From Candidatus Atribacteria bacterium (GTDB lineage Bacteria; Atribacterota; Atribacteria; Atribacterales; Caldatribacteriaceae): DNA of 10,336 bases. The notes beneath the pieces were generated by a model. It did not search any database and was not told the origin of the DNA. It saw only the letters and a program-made list of their open reading frames with translations. The stretch is from the NCBI GenBank assembly GCA_029982105.1, contig JARRCQ010000036.1, forward strand, positions 1-10,336, in the 5' to 3' direction. Position numbers and translations under genes: made by a program. This document shows, one piece after another, positions 7,096 through 10,336 of the stretch (position 1 is its first letter; the number at the start of each line of letters is the position of its first letter).

Positions 7096-8559
7096 TCAGG
7101 GAGTTTTAGGAGCTTGTTCTTTAGGTTTTACTATTCTCCCCAGTTCACCCAAAACCAAACCAAATATATACCTTACCTCATTATTATAAATTACCAACAT
7201 AAAAATCAAGCCACAAAAGGCAGAAAGTATTTGCCAAACGGTATTTCTTACAAAGGTATTAATAAAAGCAACAACCACAAAAATCAATGTAGCAGAAAAA
7301 AACTTATCCAGATGATAATTCACTTTATACAATCTCTTTGAAATAAAAGTCCTCATGCAAAAGAAAACAATATAAGATAAGCCCGTCGAAAAGGCTGCCC
7401 CCCTTGCTCCATATAGCGGAACAAGCAGTATATTTCCAAAAATATTAAATCCTGCAGAAACAGTTGCTATCAACATATGCCAGTAAGTCTTCTTCTTAAA
7501 ATTTATACCAACAACTGTCACCTCTGAAACTGTATACATAATAGGCATTAAAATAAGAAAGGAGCTAATTCCTGCAGCCTGCCTATATGAGCTTTCTAAA
7601 AGTAGAAATATGGCATCTTTAAAAACTAATATCAACATCCCAAATATAAACATAACAGCAGCAATAAACAATGACGTCTTTTCAAAAATTCCGGTACTTT
7701 CGGGCTCTTTTTCATAACTTTCATAAGAAACAGGAACCCAGAAAGTAGTAAAACCGGCCTGAATCAAGCTCATAACTGCAACAACTTTGAAAGCAGCAGA
7801 ATATAGACCTATTTCTGTAAAATCACAGTAATTTCTCAAAGCCAATCTATCTATTGATTGAAAGAGCCAGGTTATAAGAAAAGTAGGAACAAAAGGAAGT
7901 CCATATTTAATAATTGCTTTTATTGAACTAAAATCAATTTTAATCTTTCCAAACCACATATCTTTCTCAAAGTAAATCGCCAATAGTGCAGAAACAACAT
8001 GAGAAAAAAACAGGCCTACAATAACAGCATAAAAAGTCCTTGAAACAAATAAAGCATATAAAATTGTAAAAGCAGCATTTATAATTCCATTAACAACCCT
8101 CAAAGCTGAAAAGGCTATCCCTCTTTTTTTCATTCTAACGGTTAGTGTCGCAAATCTTTCTAAAGCACCTATCAAAACAGTAATGCCAAGTAAAAATACA
8201 GGAAGAAAATGTGTATAATCTCCAAAAAGAATAAAAGATAATTCCTTCCAAAAGATACCTATCCCAATAAAGACTACAAGCCCCACAGATAAACTTGGCA
8301 ACAAAGATTCCCAAAGTAGATTCCTTCTATCGTCTGCCGGCCTTTCATAGAACATCCTTACAAAGCTTTGGTCTGCTCCAAGAAGAGCTATGGTTAAAAG
8401 TAAATTAAAAGCCAAGGTAAACATTGAAGCTTTACCAAACTCTTCGGGGATTATAAGCCAGGTTACTATGGGGGTTGTGATGAAAGAAATCAAAGCAGCA
8501 ATCCATTGCCCTATTGAAAACTGGAAAAAAGACTTAATAAAGTCTCTCTCTCTTGCCAT
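7096..8559 (-). CDS. Wzx-like polysaccharide flippase (MOP superfamily)
   Basis: A 487-residue integral membrane protein with about 12-14 hydrophobic helices throughout, of the length and pattern of polysaccharide-specific transporters of the MOP/MVF superfamily (Wzx, RfbX). It should flip the undecaprenyl-linked repeat unit from the inner to the outer face of the cytoplasmic membrane. Family-like features are the N-terminal SFFQFSIGQWIAALISFITTP, the following LIIPEEFGKASMF (the usual L..eeyG...l loop), GADQSFVRMFYE, and the mid-protein IIKYGLPFVPTFLITWLFQS followed by DRLALRNYCDFTEIGLYSAA. The tail is charged (KPKEQAPKTP). I chose ATG 8559 because GGAG lies 6 bases upstream; a GTG at 8577 would add only six residues. 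The start is one base after the TAG of the preceding glycosyltransferase, so the two are coupled. The gene is strikingly AT-rich (27-30% GC in lines counted) and probably came in as a unit with that glycosyltransferase. Confidence 0.93.
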   Translation of the reverse strand: MARERDFIKSFFQFSIGQWIAALISFITTPIVTWLIIPEEFGKASMFTLAFNLLLTIALLGADQSFVRMFYERPADDRRNLLWESLLPSLSVGLVVFIGIGIFWKELSFILFGDYTHFLPVFLLGITVLIGALERFATLTVRMKKRGIAFSALRVVNGIINAAFTILYALFVSRTFYAVIVGLFFSHVVSALLAIYFEKDMWFGKIKIDFSSIKAIIKYGLPFVPTFLITWLFQSIDRLALRNYCDFTEIGLYSAAFKVVAVMSLIQAGFTTFWVPVSYESYEKEPESTGIFEKTSLFIAAVMFIFGMLILVFKDAIFLLLESSYRQAAGISSFLILMPIMYTVSEVTVVGINFKKKTYWHMLIATVSAGFNIFGNILLVPLYGARGAAFSTGLSYIVFFCMRTFISKRLYKVNYHLDKFFSATLIFVVVAFINTFVRNTVWQILSAFCGLIFMLVIYNNEVRYIFGLVLGELGRIVKPKEQAPKTP

Positions 8560-8560
8560 T

Positions 8561-9763
8561 CTATACTCCAAAATCACTTAAAGCCTCTTTATACACATTT
8601 ACTTCTTTCTCTACTATACTCTCCCAAAAATATTCCAAAGCCTTCTTTCTAAGATAATTTGCGTCAATAGGGTTTTCTAACAAGTTAATAACAGCTTCCG
8701 CAAATCTTCTCTCAAAATTTTCTCCCTCTTCAACAACAATACCCCCATCTCCAATAGCTTCAGGTATACCCCCGTTACTGCTTCCAACAACTGGAACACC
8801 ACAAGCTTGTGCCTCATTCACTACTGTTGGAAATCCTTCATTCCTACTTGGCAGCATCATAACATCCATTGCATTCATATAATAGGCTACTCTATCTTGA
8901 GAAACTTGCCCAACAAATTTTACTCTCAAATTTCTTCTCTTACATTCACTTTCAATCTCTTTTTTTAACTCTCCATCTCCAACAACCAAAAAATCGATGT
9001 CATAAACTGATGATATATTCTCAAATATTTCAGGAAATTTATCGGCCCTCTTGACTCTTTTCAATCCGCCAACAAAACCAACCACCTTTTTACTGAGATT
9101 CAGCTCTTTTTTTATCTTTTCTTTATCCAAAGGCTTAAAGATTCCGGGTTCAATTCCATTAGGAATAACAACAGCGTTATTTCCAGAATAACCATATAAC
9201 CTTGCCTTATTCAACAAAGCATTACTCACAAATATCACTTTGTTCGCTTTTTCTAAAACTTTGTTATAAAGCTCCTTTGCATAAGGCATTGCTAAGTTTA
9301 TATCACTCCCATGGCAGGTGACTACGTATGAAATCCTTAAATCCTCAGATAATACTTTTGCTACCAACCCCGCTGGAGGATTATACATTCCATGAGCATG
9401 TATAATATCGAATTTTTCCTTTTCAGTCTCTTTGTATATTTGACTTGCAAGTTCCTCTATGTATTTAGAATAATTCTTTCTTTTAAAAACCTTATCAAAA
9501 AAGATATCAAGCAAATTTCTATTAAAACTCACATAATTGTATTTTATGCCATTAATGTCACAATATGAGTCACGAATTACTGTACCTTTTCTTCTGAGAA
9601 CACCTCTTAAAATTTTCACTCCAAGAGTATCTTTCGAAATTATTCCGTAGGCTTCAAAAGCTGTATCAAAAGTTTTCAAAGCCTTCAATCTATTAGTTAT
9701 AAAAATGCCGCTCGTTTGGTTTTCGGAATATGGAAATAAATTGGTTATGAATAATACTTTCAC
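8561..9763 (-). CDS. GT4 glycosyltransferase
   Basis: A 400-residue GT-B retaining-type glycosyltransferase with all landmarks of family GT4. These are the N-terminal KVLFITNLFPYSENQTSGIF (residues 2-21), with the glycine-rich acceptor-side loop, then HAHGMYNPPAGLVAK (122-136), TCHGSDIN (149-156), VIPNGIEPGIFKP (199-211), VGGLKRVKRADKF (231-243), VGDGELKKEIE (261-271) and the EX7E motif E309-G-F-P...E317, followed by ACGVPVVGSSNGGIPEAI. It should add one sugar of the repeat unit at the cytoplasmic side; the sugar cannot be predicted. The start is GTG 9763, with GGAG 12 bases upstream. It lies 37 bases after the aminotransferase stop and one base before the flippase start. Base composition is about 30% GC in one line counted, with A/T-ending codons, as in the flippase gene and unlike the aminotransferase gene next to it. 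Confidence 0.94.
   Translation of the reverse strand: MKVLFITNLFPYSENQTSGIFITNRLKALKTFDTAFEAYGIISKDTLGVKILRGVLRRKGTVIRDSYCDINGIKYNYVSFNRNLLDIFFDKVFKRKNYSKYIEELASQIYKETEKEKFDIIHAHGMYNPPAGLVAKVLSEDLRISYVVTCHGSDINLAMPYAKELYNKVLEKANKVIFVSNALLNKARLYGYSGNNAVVIPNGIEPGIFKPLDKEKIKKELNLSKKVVGFVGGLKRVKRADKFPEIFENISSVYDIDFLVVGDGELKKEIESECKRRNLRVKFVGQVSQDRVAYYMNAMDVMMLPSRNEGFPTVVNEAQACGVPVVGSSNGGIPEAIGDGGIVVEEGENFERRFAEAVINLLENPIDANYLRKKALEYFWESIVEKEVNVYKEALSDFGV
8566..8569 (-). promoter_or_regulatory. Shine-Dalgarno site deciding the flippase start
   Basis: GGAG on the minus strand, 6 bases before ATG 8559, inside the last codons of the upstream glycosyltransferase gene. The alternative GTG at 8577 lies upstream of this site, which is why it was not chosen. 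Confidence 0.7.
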
Positions 9764-9800
9764 CAGTTATATCAGCTCCATAAGATAAAAAGGGGGAATA

Positions 9801-10336
9801 TCATAAGCCCTCTTTCTCTTCCATCAGGTTACCTATCTCCCCCACCACCTTCTCCTGTATCTCCTCTCCTATCCCGGGCCAGATGGGGAGGCTTAAGACC
9901 TCATTTGCCACTCCTTCAGCCACAGGTAACGTGGGAGATTTTTCCCTATAAATGGGTAATTGGTGCACCGGCACGGGATAATAAATCATCGTGCCTATAC
10001 CTCGCTCGGTAAGACATTCTTTTAGCTCATCTCGCCGCCCACCCAAGACCCGGATGGTATATTGGTGGTAGACATGCTTTCCTCTATGGTCTTCAAAAGG
10101 CGTAACAATGCCAGGTATATCTTTTAAGAGCTCACGATAGCGCTGAGCTGCTTCTCTTCTTCCCTCAATAGCTTCATTTATATGGGTGAGTTTTACTCTT
10201 AAAATTGCGGCCTGGATTTCATCCAGACGGGAGTTATAGCCCACAGTCTCATTATAATATTTCTTTTTAGCTCCGTGGACGCGGAGCTTTCTCGCAATTT
10301 CTGCCATATTATCATCGTCGGTGGTTATCAATCCTC
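9801..10336 (-). CDS. DegT/DnrJ/EryC1-family sugar aminotransferase, C-terminal part (cut by window edge), WbpE-like
   Basis: The last 178 or so residues of a PLP-dependent nucleotide-sugar aminotransferase; the catalytic lysine and the N-terminal half lie beyond the right edge. The first in-window codons read G-L-I-T-T-D-D-D, the segment that in this family follows the PLP lysine (...GEGG-[AM]ITTDD). Then come RKLRVHGAKKKYY, GYNSRLDEIQAAIL (the arginine-containing substrate loop), VYHQYTIRV, GIGTMIYYPVPVHQLPIY and LPVAEGVANEVLSLPIWPGI. These blocks closely resemble WbpE, which aminates C3 of UDP-3-keto-GlcNAcA using glutamate, but many DegT enzymes (3- and 4-aminotransferases) share them. 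It should act in the cytosol, supplying an amino-sugar nucleotide. It ends with TGA 9801-9803, 37 bases before the GTG of the next gene. GC is about 52% in one line counted, much higher than in the two genes downstream. Confidence 0.92.
   Translation of the reverse strand, partial: GLITTDDDNMAEIARKLRVHGAKKKYYNETVGYNSRLDEIQAAILRVKLTHINEAIEGRREAAQRYRELLKDIPGIVTPFEDHRGKHVYHQYTIRVLGGRRDELKECLTERGIGTMIYYPVPVHQLPIYREKSPTLPVAEGVANEVLSLPIWPGIGEEIQEKVVGEIGNLMEEKEGL

Noticed and set aside
8560..8577. GTG at 8577 as the flippase start, overlapping the glycosyltransferase gene by 17 bases
   Set aside because: The good GGAG site is downstream of this GTG and 6 bases before ATG 8559, and the extra six residues are not typical of the family.
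10329..10331. TTG as the start of the aminotransferase
   Set aside because: The frame stays open to the window edge and the preceding codon encodes Gly, fitting the GEGG-xITTDD motif that lies after the PLP lysine. The gene continues off the window.
1..10336. CRISPR array, tRNA, rRNA, intact insertion sequence or defence operon
   Set aside because: No regularly spaced repeats, cloverleaf-like or rRNA-like segments, or transposase-like proteins were seen on either strand. The locus reads as a polysaccharide cluster.

Overview
The window is the distal part of a surface-polysaccharide (exopolysaccharide or O-antigen-like) biosynthesis locus. All seven substantial genes lie on the minus strand and read leftwards from beyond the right edge. 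Mid-range but uneven GC, EpsD-like and tandem glycosyltransferases, GGAG/AAAGGA-type ribosome sites, the HicA subtype and a dispersed palindromic repeat suggest a bacterium, perhaps a thermophilic or anaerobic Firmicute (Clostridia). That placement is an inference, because no marker gene is present.

Layout in transcription order (right to left): the C-terminal half of a DegT/WbpE-type sugar aminotransferase (9801-10336, running off the edge); a GT4 glycosyltransferase (8561-9763); a Wzx-like flippase (7096-8559); a 190-base AT-rich gap; a non-hydrolysing UDP-GlcNAc 2-epimerase of the WecB/WbpI family (5814-6905); a 323-base gap holding a decayed sugar-nucleotide epimerase/dehydratase start; an 814-residue protein with two glycosyltransferase modules in tandem (3046-5490); a polytopic membrane protein, the best Wzy-polymerase or GT-C candidate (1759-3045); a 136-base gap; and an EpsD-like GT4 glycosyltransferase (444-1622). 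Beyond it, facing the cluster, is a hicA toxin gene broken by a one-base frameshift (211-422), with a dispersed-type palindromic repeat at 52-92.

Together the genes fit a Wzx/Wzy-type pathway. The aminotransferase and epimerase make an amino-sugar nucleotide. The residues of both resemble the WbpE and WbpI enzymes of UDP-2,3-diacetamido-mannuronate synthesis, although plain UDP-ManNAc remains possible. Three genes with four glycosyltransferase modules assemble the repeat unit on a lipid carrier, the flippase exports it, and the membrane protein may polymerise it. No initiating phosphoglycosyltransferase, Wzz/Wzc or export porin is visible, so these must lie elsewhere.

The locus is a mosaic. 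The GT4-flippase pair (7096-9763) is much more AT-rich (about 27-30% GC in lines counted by hand) than the aminotransferase, epimerase and last glycosyltransferase (about 50-60%), and gene debris lies in the gaps. This points to module swapping, as is usual for such loci. I see no wholly new type of system. The most interesting items are the tandem glycosyltransferase fusion, the split WbpE/WbpI pair, the uncharacterised polymerase candidate and the decayed gene pieces.
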